Positions 1-11,756 of a stretch of 64,000 nt of DNA are shown here, piece by piece (the first letter of the stretch is position 1; every line of letters begins with the position of its first letter). Location: the NCBI GenBank assembly GCA_030844895.1, contig CM061224.1, positions 76,454,567 to 76,518,566 of the forward strand, given 5' to 3'. The notes beneath the pieces are model-generated. The model did no database searches, was not told the DNA's origin, and saw only the letters and a program-made list of their open reading frames with translations. The position numbers and the translations under genes are program-made. Origin of the DNA: Ambrosia x helenae (taxonomy: Eukaryota; Streptophyta; Magnoliopsida; Asterales; Asteraceae).

Positions 1-2140
1 ATATCTTCGCTGCTGCTGCTAATCGCTGCACTGATGTGCACTCGCAGTCAACAATCAAGGCCATCAATCCATCAATTATCCACACAAACATGGTAAGTTC
101 GTGATTACCGGCCTAACATTCATCTATTACACGTATGATTTCAATCTAATTGACCAAAACAATTGATTTAAACGCGTAGACTATTAGGAACGAGTCAAAC
201 TTTCTAATTATTTAACCTGGACATCATCACTATAAATTGATACCTTCTACACCTTCACAACTCGCTCACATATCTCTCTTAAACCTCCAATTGTTCTGAA
301 ACACTCTGATAATTAACTTTCTGCTCGTCGTTTGACTTTTGGCTTTGACCGGGCAAACGAACACAATTCAACACTGTAAGTCCAATTGTTTTTGTGGGTT
401 TTGTTAGTCGGCAACCATACAACAAAAACCCTAACAATAATCGGGTTCAAAATGTGTGGTTTGCCTGATTGAAATAGCTAGGGTTCGAGCACTAGGATTT
501 GGGGATAAACTCTGTTTGACATAATGTATTTAATTAATTTTATACGGAGTTCAACACAAGCATTGGCCCAGACCAAGTGGTGGTGTTGTGGCCTTATCAC
601 CCAGCAGACGCGGGTTCGAACCCGGCTGCCACCACTCTTTTTCATATTTTTTTAAGACAATTAGATATATATTATACATTATAATCTTATAAATTCATTT
701 TTAAATATTAAAACTATTTTATAAATTCTACAAAAATTATATTATGCTAATCTAGTGAAAAAGTTACACTTACAATTTTTAGTTTTCTGAAATTTATTTA
801 TTTAGTATTTATAATAATTAAATCAAGTTTATTCTATTTTATTTATAAAAATCTATAAAAATATCAAAACGATCTTATTAATTTCCACAAAAATTATCCT
901 AAGTTTTTATAACATTAAGCTTTTCAGAAATGATTTTTATTTCTGAAAAATCATTTATTTAATATTTTTAATCAATTTTTGTTAGTTTTAATCATAATTA
1001 AATCATAATAAATCCAATTTTTAATATTTTTGCACCAAAATTTTATACAAATTATTTCTGATCATTTAGAACAGAAATATAATTTTTAAACTAATAATTC
1101 TTTAATTTTAGTATTTTTAAATATTAAAGTTAAAGTTTGACAATTTGTAATAAATAGATTTTAAAAATCTATTTTAAGGAAAATAATTTTATAAAAATTA
1201 TTTTTATACTTTAAACAACATTCTTGTGAACATCTTAAATTTAAATTTCATAAAAAGAGTTTTGGTCATTTATTTACTAAATTTCTCTCAATTGGCGAAT
1301 ATTTTTAATATTAATCAAACGAGCAATTATCCCCAATTCGAAGCTCTAGAAACTTATACATTTGTAGACTCGATAGACTTAGACATATTTATTATTTTAT
1401 TATAGGGTGATACTTGATACATTTGGTCAACACAATTATCCAAATTTCTCAACAGATATAACATTTTATCAAGGTGAGTTTTACATAGCCCCTTTTCTAT
1501 TTATCACCATTTTTGGGGTGAAACATGTTACAACATCATTTATGCAATTCAATCATCAATGTGTCTATGTGTTTTCTATGTTGCATTATGTCTTGAGCAT
1601 GATTAGAGTAAGCACCATTCTAGCATAATCATTAACTCCGTACAAGCCGACGGTATACATTGATAGATCTATTGGACTGACAATCCCACCCGGATACGTG
1701 CCTCCTACAAAGGTAGCGTGGGTGTTTGTTATCGTATAACATATTCAATTGGACCATGAGCGTATGGTATGTATCATATTATAACAGTCATCAGGGTTGA
1801 TTATGCACTCGATTTATGTTCTCACATATGGACTAGATTGACATGACACATGAATTGCACAACATTTTTATTCAATTATCAAAAACCTATGTAATTCTCA
1901 CCAACTTTTGTTGACCCAAAACATTTTCAACTTAACATGTTTCAGGTTCTATTTGCTTGAAGATTTGAATTGATGCTTGAAGATATGTGTATAGTTTTAT
2001 TCAATTTGATGTACAAATTCTAGAACAATTATATGTAATTCATTTAAATTATTTAATGGAATTTATTATTCACCATGAGCTACTGAACGATCATCAATAC
2101 GTGACATCCCGATGTTTCCGCCATCGGTTGGGGTGTTAAA
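1..2140 (+). mobile_element. Truncated long gypsy-type LTR (A/D family)
   Basis: This is the 3' part of an LTR; its 5' end lies outside the window. It aligns by eye along its length with the solo LTR at 51802-54378 and with the reverse complement of the LTRs at 35843-38495 and 40626-43277. Shared landmarks are a TATA-like TATAAATT at 231-238, a tRNA-like box near 560-640, a conserved hairpin near 1679-1731, and the terminal CGATG/CATCG hairpin at 2110-2126. The expected terminal CA reads AA, so the LTR end at 2140 has mutated. Copia gag sequence follows immediately, so this LTR is inserted in element H. The left target duplication cannot be seen. Confidence 0.85.
560..645 (+). other. tRNA-like Pol III box module in LTR
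   Basis: A B-box-like GGGTTCGAACCC lies at 612-623, about 40 nt after an A-box-like GACCAAGTGG, and a T-rich run follows. The same arrangement sits at the equivalent place in the other LTRs of the family. No full cloverleaf can be folded by eye, so I do not call it a tRNA gene. Confidence 0.5.
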
Positions 2141-2877
2141 ATAACTCTGATCCTTACTATTACCAGGCACCTCATCCTAACCCAAAAGTGCTGTATGACC
2201 AAAAACATAATCATCAGACACTTTTCCAGAGTCCTGAAGCTTCTATTTCTAGTTAAGCTCTCTCTCATAGGTCAAGAGCTTACCATGAAGCTGGGTCAGA
2301 GATAGGTCCTTGAATCCAATTGAGTTTCTCATAACTATAGCAATAGTGTCCCATTTGTCTGGTAATGATCTTAAAAAACCTATGGTTCAAAGTTGAATTA
2401 GGATAAGTTAGACCCACTAGTTTTAGTTCACTAATGAGACAGTCAAACCTCTCAAATTGTTGAGTTAATGACTCCCTTAACATGACTGAATGTTTCATAT
2501 TGTTGGTTAAGTATTTCACGGTTGTTTTTAATAACCTCTTCAGTCCAACCAAATTGTTCTATCAAAGCATCCTACAACTCCTTTGCGCTGTTACAGTGTA
2601 ACAACCCAACATAGATATCATTTGGCAGAGCCATGGCCACAATACTGAAGGCCTCAGCATCTAACTTAATTTTCTGAAAATCCTGCTCGGAGTAGTTTTC
2701 TAGTTTCTTTGGCTCTTGAACCTTGGGATCTTCGGTACTCGGCACCATCGGAACATGTGGTCCGAAGATAACCGAATTCCAACACCTAGTGTTCTGTTGA
2801 GCTAGAACATGGCTCATCTGACGTTGCCATATATTGTATTTAGATCTGACAAGCATCGGGGGCTTGTTGTTAGTGCC
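2141..2877 (-). pseudogene. Sirevirus-like copia gag remnant (element H)
   Basis: This is the N-terminal part of a Ty1/copia gag, read on the minus strand. It matches the gag of F (29482 onward) and of G (down from 18164), including the motifs PPMLVRS, SHVLAQQN and FSIVAMALPNDIYVGLLHC. The open pieces are in different frames (2572-2925 and 2280-2552), so it is frameshifted. Compared with F and G, about 100 bp holding the gag start codon is missing at about 2877, where the leader is joined directly to gag codon sequence. The rest of the gene was cut off by the LTR ending at 2140. Confidence 0.85.
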
Positions 2878-2981
2878 ATCGGTGACTACTACTCTGTTTT
2901 CAATCCGACAAACAAACGATATCAATAATTGTGAGTTGATCTTTTTATATTAAATTGATTGGTTCAATCGAATGTAATTGA

Positions 2982-2997
2982 CCAAGCTCTGATACCA
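2982..2997 (-). promoter_or_regulatory. Primer-binding site of copia H
   Basis: On the minus strand this reads TGGTATCAGAGCTTGG, the initiator-Met tRNA type primer-binding site typical of Ty1/copia Sireviruses. It sits two bases from the LTR terminus at 3000, which shows that H is oriented minus with its 5' LTR on the right. Confidence 0.85.
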
Positions 2998-2999
2998 AT

Positions 3000-3664
3000 T
3001 GTTAGTATCCGAGTTTGATTTGTTTTTATTGTTTAGTAAATGAAAGATGAAAGAAGTTAATCTAAAAGTGGAAAGTGCAGTGGAATAATAAACTATGAAT
3101 CAAAATAAAGAGAATAATTGTTTTCGAATCGAATGCTTCTCATATATATTAAATGATTACACAAGTACTCCCCCTCAGCCTGATCACTCTGTGGTTGTTT
3201 GTCTAAGAGAATGTTTTGAGTGATCAATAAAACAGTACATGCACTATTCTATTTATAGACAAACTAAACCACTGATGACCTATGACTGACGTCATCTAAG
3301 AAAATGACATCTAACAGAATAATAACAACATAAAATATGTAATCTAAACAAGCACTGTTACATTGGAAACCCCTGATATTTAAACATTTGGTATGTAAAC
3401 CTGTGATAGCTTGAATCATCTGTTGGTGCCTAAGTGCTGTTGGCTCCAGCAGACCTTGTGTCTTCAGTACTTTGACTCAGCACATGTTTCTTCATCAGTC
3501 CTTTGTGATCAGTAGTTGTTCAGCAGATGTTGGGGCACAACAGTTGTTAGAGTCAACAGTCTTTTGGGAGAAGTAGTTGTAAACACTGATTTTATTCTGG
3601 ATCATATATAGTATGTTTTGGCTTTTCAGATCATCTGCTCTTCTCCAGGTCAGTAGACCCAACA
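3000..3664 (-). repeat. 5' LTR of copia H
   Basis: This 665-bp LTR is flanked by TGTTAG and CCAACA. It is clearly related to the 712-bp LTRs of G and to the LTRs of I and F. It contains a TATAAATA-type box near 3250 and the palindrome TGACGTCA at 3287-3294 (both on the minus-strand promoter). The partner LTR has been lost. Confidence 0.85.
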
Positions 3665-5079
3665 GAGTGAATTCTTCATGTACATATTTTTGTTTTGTGA
3701 CAAAACCTTATAGAAAAATTATGAAAAATCATTTACTACAGTTATGTTCTGAAAACATTCACATCAGGTCAGTTGACGGGAAAAATTCGCAAAAAATCTT
3801 TTATTCATCCAAATGGAATGAATGCACTTGGAAAAGACGAATTATCCATGTAAATATCTACTGATCAATTTTCGTGAACTAACGCCTTGAAAAACTCGAG
3901 CTATGGTCGTTTAAAGTTAACCCAAAACAGTAATTCGAAAATCAGTTTTAACACATGTTTGTATTAAATTCCAAAAAGACATTAAACGATAACCAAATCG
4001 CAGAATCTTATACATTCCAGAAAGCTAAGAACACATAAAACATGTTTATACCAAGAAATAATCAAAACAACTAGTTTAAAGTCACGCTACAGAGCCTACA
4101 AGTCGACATATGTATTCTGGCCGTTTTTAAACATACCAAGAAACTTTTAAAAACCCTAGGTGTATATTATCGATCAAGAACATCAAATAAACATCATACA
4201 AGACCTATCATACATTATCATGATCAAAACATGCAAGATTAATCTTAAATAATATCATCTATAAACCCTAGATGTTCAACAATCATCAACATATGATAAC
4301 ATGCAAGCATATCAAATAACAATAATAAAATCCTATGCTTAACGTGTTAATCCTTTAGAAAACTCATGTTTTAATATTTATAAACTTGTATCAGATCTGG
4401 AAAAACTTGTTTATGGTGTTTTAAAACATAAAAGAGAAGATTAAAAACACAAGGGATCAAGTATTATACCTAAAGTTCTTCAATAACACAACCGAACACC
4501 TCCCAAGTAACCCGAATGATGTTCTTGAGCCTTAGGAGATGTTTAGAGGTTATATTTTTTTGTATGGGGGCAGTAGGGGACGATTAGGGTTGAGTTTATG
4601 AGAAATACAGGGCATAAAATCATTTAAATAGTGGTTTTAAGTTGGTTCCCGAACACAGTCTAATCCTCGAACACAGGTAGACAAGGCCCGTTTCGGGCGG
4701 GCTGGTTCAGCGTATTGCATGTTTTCTTCATTTTAATAGTTATTTTGGACCCTACCAAAGCGTAACCCCATGCTTTTAGACCCGAACTATCCTATCACAA
4801 AATAGTTTACACATAGTTTCACACAAACACGTAATTGCAAATAATATCAAACAATTATTTCACAATTATCTATTTTCTTGATTCACCGACGTTCAGGGTT
4901 CGATACTCATGTACGTAGTCCATTAATTCCCCGAATTACCTTCTTAAGCAGTTATTAACCTATAACTGTGCAATGTGTGACCCAACTAACTAACCCTAGT
5001 TAAATAACATGTTGTGAATGTAAGTGAAAGTTAACTAGAGTTTAGTTAAAGTATGAACCTAAAAATGCGGGGTGTCACA
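3665..5079 (-). repeat. Probable gypsy LTR fragment (L)
   Basis: On the minus strand this block begins TGTGACACCCCGC, the usual start of plant gypsy LTRs. It continues through about 1.4 kb of AT-rich noncoding sequence with a possible TATA region near 4625-4640. The far end is cut by the insertion of H at 3665. No matching partner, primer-binding site or polypurine tract is visible, so it is either a truncated LTR or a solo LTR of an unseen family. Confidence 0.45.
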
Positions 5080-5549
5080 CTACAACCCATCATGTCCCTG
5101 CCCCTTGGTCCCACGACCCAATAATGGCGCAAGTGTTCTGAGGCCCAGGCCCGATCTGGCCGACGTTGCATCCTACACTCCCACGGACATAGCTCAGGTC
5201 CTATACATTTTGTCTTTGTACCAGCAACAACTAATAGTAAACGTTTGTTAACTCAATGAACCGTTGATGATTTTATGAATGTCTTTAGACATAATTATCT
5301 TTGGAAAAAGTATGGCTTATCTTGTCATGCTTCTTAGAAAAGTTATATTTGAGACACAACTTTACATATTCTTATCATCACATCCACTAATATCCCTATA
5401 ATACATATATTTGAATATTATAGTTGTGGTCTAGATACCTATCTTGTACGTGCTTCCATCCATATAACCCCTTGCATAATTGTATTCATATATTCATACA
5501 CTAACGTGTATGCATATACATATACACATACACTAAAAGTAGACATTGT

Positions 5550-5614
5550 GTTCATACATATATTTATATGTATTTATGCACACACACATATAGGCAATAC
5601 ACGGTAAATTCACT

Positions 5615-5649
<35 letters not shown>

Positions 5650-5866
5650 GCAATATACGATACACTCACACATACATATATAATACGATACACACACATA
5701 CATACATATATGTATATTACGATTCACACATATATACATATATAATATGGTGCACTCACACACATACATATATCTATAGTACGACGCCCACACATGCTCA
5801 CACTATCTATATACATACATACACTACACACGCATACACACACCACATGCACACACACACACACTA
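5550..5866. repeat. Degenerate CA/TA microsatellite
   Basis: A compound (CA)n/(TA)n tract that repeats as blocks of roughly 40-50 bp built on motifs like ACGATACACTCACACATACA. Any open frame here is only the translation of the repeat (Thr/His/Tyr strings). Confidence 0.9.
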
Positions 5867-6247
5867 GTACATTCCCATTGTATTTTTTATAGCTTTTGTG
5901 TTTTAAAGGTTTCATTTTTGGGTGAACATTGTTAAACTTATATAAAATAAAAAGAAAGTGGGTTTATTTCTTATACCTCCTAGCGCAAAGTAACCAAAAG
6001 GAAAGGAATGGTAAGAACTAGATGCTTCACTCTGAATGCATGCCTTTGGATGGCGTGGATCTATTTGGGGTTGAGTGGGGTGGTCTTGAATGGGTGAGTT
6101 TGGATAAAAAATGGATGGGGGTGTGGGCTTTGTGTATGGGCCGATTGCAAGGAAAGGAGGGGAGGGGTTCAAAAGCCTTTGATGGGTTAAGGATTTGGTG
6201 GTTTGATTAGTGAGTGAAATCCAAGGACTTTGGTCTTCCTTATATAG

Positions 6248-6251
<4 letters not shown>

Positions 6252-6283
<32 letters not shown>
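6252..6283. repeat. (GA)n microsatellite
   Basis: A perfect run of 16 GA units. Confidence 0.95.
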
Positions 6284-6286
<3 letters not shown>

Positions 6287-6795
6287 AAGTTTTGGTAAGT
6301 CAACTATTGTGAAACTTAGTGCTTAATAGAATATTTCCAAAACTATAATTAGTCTTGATATTATGCCTAATCAATCCAATGTGACCTCTCATCTTGACCT
6401 TGTCAAACATGAAATACATTCCATAAGATCTTGGAGTGTAATGGAAGTAAAAAAACTTAATGTGGGGGTGGGGGCGACGACAGTTTGTAGGGAACAAAGA
6501 GAAGAGATTTTTTCGTTTAGGGTGTCATCTCATATGGATCCATGTGATTAGAGTAATCTTTCAATTTTTGTTATTAATCACATATAGATTTAGAGAGTCC
6601 ATGACTTGACTTGTACATGACTAAACATACAATTAAAGTTGATGTTTACTAGTGATTTGATTAAGCTTTAGGGTCCTTAAAGTAGAATTTTGGGTGGTGA
6701 TAGGTCTTAGGGTGGTGGTGGTGGCCGCGATTAATCAAGATGAAAAAAGGGGAGTGTTTATTGATTGACTACAGATAATCATGATGTTTTGGAGG

Positions 6796-7507
6796 TGTTA
6801 GGATCTGAGGTTGATTGTTTTGATTGTTTAGTAATAAGAACAATGAATGAAATGAATTATAAATGGAAAGTGCAGCGGAATGATAAACTATTAATCAAAA
6901 CAAGAGAATAAATGTTTTTCAATCGAATGCTTTCATAAACTTAAATGGTTACAATCAATTGTACAAGTACTCCCCCTCAGCTTAATCACTCAGTAATTGT
7001 TTGTAAAAGAGAATGTTTTGAGTGACAAATAGAACTGTACAAGCATTGTTCTATTTATAGACAAATCTAAACCTCTGATGACCTAGGTTGATGTCACCTA
7101 AGACAGTGACCTCTAACAGAATAACTAACATAAAACATCTCTTGATTACAAACTACTGTTACATAAGAAAACTCTTAAGGTAAACAGCTGATAGGAAAAC
7201 TCTGATGGTCTTGAATCATCTGTTGGAGCCTAAGTGCTGTTGGCTCCAACAGACCTTTAGTCTTCAGTACTTTGGTCAGCAGTTGTTCTTCATCAGACCT
7301 TTGGTCAGCAGTTGTTCTTTAGCAGTTGTTATCCATCAGACCTTTGTAGCAGCAGTTGTCATAACAGTTGTTAGGGTACAGCAGATGTTAGGGTCAACAG
7401 TCTTTTGGGAGAAGTAACTTGTAAATGCTGTTATTGCTAAGGATCAATTGAGTAGTATATTTTGGCTTTCCAATCATCTGTTCTTCTCCAGGTCAGTAGA
7501 GCTAACA
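6796..7507 (-). repeat. 3' LTR of copia G
   Basis: A 712-bp LTR with TGTTAG/GCTAACA ends. On the minus strand it holds a TATA box (CTATAAATAG, 7051-7060). About 30 bp upstream of that is a CRE/as-1-like site decayed to TGATGTCA (plus-strand reading, 7089-7096). Its U3 contains many copies of words like CAGCAGTTGTT (about 7200-7410). Confidence 0.93.
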
Positions 7508-7518
7508 ATCTCCCTTTG
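7508..7518 (-). promoter_or_regulatory. Polypurine tract of copia G
   Basis: The minus-strand sequence TTCAAAGGGAGATT abuts the 3' LTR, which is where plus-strand priming occurs. It is preceded by the words GCATCATTTGT, the usual Sirevirus PPT neighbourhood. Confidence 0.85.
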
Positions 7519-7535
7519 AACAAATGATGCCAAAA

Positions 7536-10500
7536 CTAAGCTTTATTTTGATCTTTATTTCTCATCAGACTTTCTGTTATTTGCCCTTTAAACTGTAGTT
7601 CAAAACATAAGGAGAAAAAGTCTTCTGCATCCCTTTCAAGCTCTAAGTTCAGCAAGGTTTGGAGGTCATCTGCACACAAGCCATGTGCATCATCCATACT
7701 TAACTTTTGAGCTTCTCCATCTGATCTGAGCAGAGTCAATTCATGGTTGTCTTTATTGACTTTCCATTTTAGAATTTTTGAATCAGAGGATCTGCTGGGT
7801 TGCAAGTTTATTGTATATGAGTTTGGTGATGGAGGTCTCCCAATGAGTTTTCTGAGCTCTTCAGTAGTGGGATCAGAGAAGTAGTGTACTTGATTGAAGA
7901 GGTCATCTTTTACACAAGTTTCAGCAAACTTCTTCTGGTCTTCTTCAGACATTTTCTTCTGTTTCTTGAACTGTCTTCTGGCAGCAATAGACAGGTCAGA
8001 AGTGTCAAGTAAGCTGTCTAGTGTAAAAGCCTATTGAGGTCTCTTCATCATTGGTGCATCAGAGTAATCCGGTTTTCTGGGCAGTGTAGGGTCTTTCTTT
8101 CTATTTTCTTCCAACTTCTTGTAAGTCTCAACCAGCCTTAGCTCTGACCATCTTGCAACAGACCTCATCTCCCCATACTTTGTAGCCATAATCTCTTCTC
8201 TCATTCTCTTAAACTTCAGAGCTCTGGCTGGCTCTGCCTTTCCTAAAATCAGGGGCAGAGACCTATGCTGGGGGATTCTTGGCCATGTCTTCTTTTCTCA
8301 TTAGTTCTTCTCTAAGAGCATGAGTGGTCCAGCTTGCAAATTGTTTCTTATTTGCTTTGTAGGGCATGGTTGACAAGATTTGTTCAAGAAGAGATTCCCT
8401 AACCATCCTTTCCATGTCACTGTTGAGAGGCATGGTTGACATGGAGTTGCTCAGGGTCTTAGCAAAATCTTTAATCCTTCTCAATTTGCTAAGCTCTGCT
8501 GAATGGATGCCCTGAGCAGTCCTGTCATCCTTCCCTTTACATCTCTCTTTGATGATTGCATCTGGCTGTTCAGTCTTGTATTTATGGTATTTGTCTAAGT
8601 TTAGGGGAACATGAAAATTTGGAAGAGATAGGAAAGATCTTTCAGATGGCTGTTCACTATTGTAGAAGGATTGCATTTCCCCCTTGAGTAGATCAAGCTC
8701 AAGAGGATACTGAACAACCAATGGTGTGATGGATGGTGGTGGTCTATGAGATGTGAATTGTGAAGTGTGTGGTGAATATGATGAAAGTGGAATGGCTGAT
8801 ATAGGTGTAGGTTGGGTGGTTGAAGTAGGAGGTGGTGATGTTTGTATGCTTTCATTCTGTACCACAAAGGTAGATTTTCTCTTCCTTCTGTACAAGATTC
8901 TTGGGGATGGTGGTGTTGCAGCAGTGGTTGTGTTAACATCTGTTGGCACTTTTGTAGGACCAGCAGATGTTTGGGATTTGGGTGGTGTATTGGTGGTTAT
9001 GGTGGTGGATTTGGTTGTTGGTTTGGTGGTAGGTTCAGTTGGTTTGGTGGTATCAGTGGTTTTGGTGGTATCAGTGGTTTTGGTGGCATCAGTGGTTTTG
9101 GTGGCAGTGGTTTTAGTAGCAGCAGTTTTGTCAGCAAGTTTGGATGGTGGTTGTCTGACATGTTTGGCAGGCATCTTCTTCCTTTTAGAGGTACCCACAT
9201 CCTCAACTTCTTGCTGTTGCTATATCTTCTGTTGTACAAGAGCTTCTGCTTTGCATTCCAAGGTATCAGCCCTCTTTTGCTTTTCTTCAGCAGCCTTTTC
9301 AGCATTGACATTAGCAGTTTGATCTACTTCTTCTGCTTTGCCTGCATTGACTGCTTCATTATCAACAGTGGATTGATCATTGGGATTTGGTTGTCATGGT
9401 GGTGCTGGCTCAGACCCTGGTTTGTTCCAAATGGCTTTAGCTTGGGTAGTCTATCTCTGCCACTCTCCCCCTTTTTGGCATCATCTGCTGTGAACTCATC
9501 ATCATATTCATCTCTTCTGATGGTTGTAGGGCAGAGCCATTGGTCTTCATCAAGTGGTCTTTAATGGCTTTAATGTCCGCTTGGGTATCTGTGTACCTAG
9601 CATCTACCATAGTTCTGATTTTAGCCATGTAGGTTTCATGTGTCTGATCTACTAGTTTTCTATGAGCTATGATGATGGGGGAAACTGATTTCCATAGCTC
9701 ACTAGCAATCTCTTCCTTTGATGGTTGACTTTTGGTAAGAGCAGCCAAGGATCCCAAAATTGTCTTGACATCTGATTTGATGTCAGCAACATAGGTTTCA
9801 ATGGATTGTACTCTAGCCGTCAATTCTTGGTATTTTAACCCATCACCTAAATTAATAGGATCATCTGGATTCCTACCAGTGGTAGTTGTAACTGGTTCAG
9901 TCCTAGGAGCTGAGTCCAAAGGATGAGAACCAGATGCCCCTTTGTCTTGGTTCTGGGGACTTCCAACTGATTTTGGGGACACCATAGTGGCCTCATCAGT
10001 TGTTGCCTTTAAGGAAGTCTTAGCTATGTAACCACTGTCCTGTTGTGAGACAATGGTCTCTACATCAGTAGTGGCTGCTTCACTTGAAAACTCACCTAGA
10101 GTTTCATTCAACTCCAGGGGTGTAACCTCCTCTATTTGTGGGATAGCTGATTGATTTTCCTCAGTCCCAGTCACTTGTTGAAGTATACTCTCATTGATGG
10201 GTGAAGGAAAGGAACTGGGATTGTTCTGAGTTTTATCAATAGCCTCAAACAGTGGTTGCATTGTTGGAAGGACATGTGATGGTGAGGATTGAGGAGTGAA
10301 AAGAGAAGTAGCCCTGGGAGAAGGGCTGATGATCATATGGTCAAGTGACTCATATGTATCATGATGTGGTTCCCTTTAGCTTACAACATGATCCTTTTGT
10401 GAGGATTCATGAGGAGTTTGCTCGGGTTGAGATATATCCATCTGTTGTGAGGAAGTAACAATAGTGGTTTCTTGTTGCTTTTGTGTTGCAACAGGGGTTT

Positions 10501-11437
10501 CCTCTGGTATCTCATCTTCCAGAGGCCCCTTTTTGGGTTTAGTGGTGGTTTTTGTGGAAGGACGTTTTCTTTTGGAGGTGGCTGGTGTGGGTTTCACAGC
10601 ACTGGATGTAGTGCCCTGATCACCAGGAGCATTGGGCTCAACAACAGAGGTTTGGACAACAGTTGTTTTCTTAGTCTTCTTTGTTTGTGTTTTGGAAACT
10701 TTTGACCCTTTTTCTTGGATGGTTGAACCCAACATTCTTGTGAAAGTTTCATCAGTTAGACTCTTCATTTGAAAAGACTTACCCTTTTTAAAATCCTTTT
10801 CAGGTAAAACCTTTTGAAGGATTACACTTAAAATTCTTGGGTAAATCAGAAAAGCATTATTAGACCCAGACTTTATGGACTTCACATTTGATACAAAGTC
10901 CAGAAATAGGCCCTGGGATAAATTGAAGTCAGATTCTGACAACATAGCATATCCCAAGTACTGAATCCTCAATGGGATTTCAGTGAAGGAAGTGGACTTA
11001 TCAGAGACACAGAGAAGGAGGGTATGAAAGAAAAATTTCATGACTGGTGGGAAAAACTTTTTGAAAAGAGTTGACCCAGTCATTTGTGCATCATAACCTC
11101 TTTCCTGAAACTCTCTGTGAAGTTCAGCCTTAGGGAAAGAGTCGTTACCTGACAAGTCATTTAGTGAGAAGGTTGTGGATATCACGTCGGGGGTTATGGC
11201 AACATTTGTCCCTCCAATTTTTGATATGATGGTTGTAGGCTTTTTTTCTTGTAGGAGAAACTCAGCATTTAACCAAAATTCATGGAGGGTATCGAGATAG
11301 ATGGGAGCATCAGTGGTTAAGATTGTCAGGTATTTGGAATTGAGGATGATGTCAATGGTGGTATGGAATGGGACGTTTTCATCTATTTCGACCAGATATG
11401 GGAGATAATTGTGGGTGGCTTTGGCTTGAAGATCCAT
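7536..11437 (-). pseudogene. ORF X: extra long ORF downstream of copia pol
   Basis: This is about 3.9 kb of sense-strand coding sequence between RNase H and the PPT, originally perhaps 1,300 codons from the ATG at 11435-11437. It is now split. 11437-10376 (353 aa) runs in frame through a single TAA into 10336-9437. A frame change and a TAG near 9230 precede 9198-8263. A further stop region precedes 7952-7536. Visible parts are an N-terminal globular region of about 230 residues (EFWLNAEF, LIYPRILSVILQ), a basic cluster near residue 290 (KRKRPS, KPKKGP), a heptad-like segment (VQSIETYVADIKSDVKTILG), a Thr/Pro-rich low-complexity stretch (TKTTDTTKTT), and a conserved-looking C-terminal part (ELRKLIGRPPSPN, ILKWKVNKD). 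No signal peptide or membrane helix is evident. The position is that of the Sirevirus env-like gene, but the sequence gives no sign of an envelope. I recall similar N-terminal sequences in Asteraceae retrotransposon annotations, unverified. Element I keeps the same C-terminal part, so the ORF is a family trait. Function unknown. Confidence 0.8.
9463..9476 (-). promoter_or_regulatory. Internal polypurine-tract-like motif in G
   Basis: The minus strand reads AAAAAGGGGGAGAG, preceded by ATGATGCC, inside ORF X. It is a better PPT than the terminal one at 7508. Sireviruses are known to carry extra PPT copies, so it may be a second plus-strand initiation site or the relic of an earlier element end. 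Confidence 0.55.
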
Positions 11438-11575
11438 TGTAATGGATTTCGAGTGTGAGGATGAGAGGAATTAGAGTAAGGGTTTGAGTTTGAAGAAGGC
11501 GGTTTTAGTATTTTGAATACAATGAGACAGTGTAACAACTGTTGTGGTAAAACATGGTTTTTATAGGCTCTGGTG
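11438..11575 (-). promoter_or_regulatory. Candidate promoter and 5' UTR of ORF X
   Basis: TATAAAAA (minus strand) lies at 11558-11565, about 120 bp upstream of the ORF X start. The interval is CT-rich (AACTCAAACCCTTACTCTAA type sequence) and ends in a good plant start context, TTACAATGG. The arrangement looks like an ordinary plant Pol II promoter and leader. The DNA just upstream (11575-11700) shares words with the LTR U3, such as AACAGTTGTT and CATCAGACCTTTGG. Transcription is inferred. Confidence 0.5.
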
Positions 11576-11756
11576 AAACCGTTGATGTGGCCAAAACTCT
11601 GCTTTTGAGAGCAGACGTGGAAAACATCTGGTGGCATACAGCTGTTGCCAAAGGTCTGATGCAAACAACTGTTGTCTTACCAAAGCGCTGATGCTAACAG
11701 CACTTGGATTTTTTTTATTGTTGTTATATATATATATAGATATATAAAATGAAATA

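Larger units (their letters stand above)
5080..6790. other. Unrecognised intergenic DNA
   Basis: No gene or element was recognised here. 5080-5230 is relatively GC-rich, and the rest is AT-rich with two microsatellites. The short open frames are not conserved-looking. G inserted at the right edge, so this block was originally contiguous with 19049 onward. Confidence 0.6.

Noticed and set aside
5568..5867. 99-codon open frame
   Set aside because: It is only a translation of the CA/TA microsatellite; the composition is Thr/His/Tyr repeats in every frame.
6022..6210. Possible small host gene in the 5.9-6.2 kb region
   Set aside because: Two overlapping frames on opposite strands with low-complexity composition and no splice or promoter evidence.
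8753..9564. Two long plus-strand open frames (Gly/Val-rich)
   Set aside because: They are antisense shadows of the Thr-rich low-complexity part of ORF X; no start context or homologue pattern.
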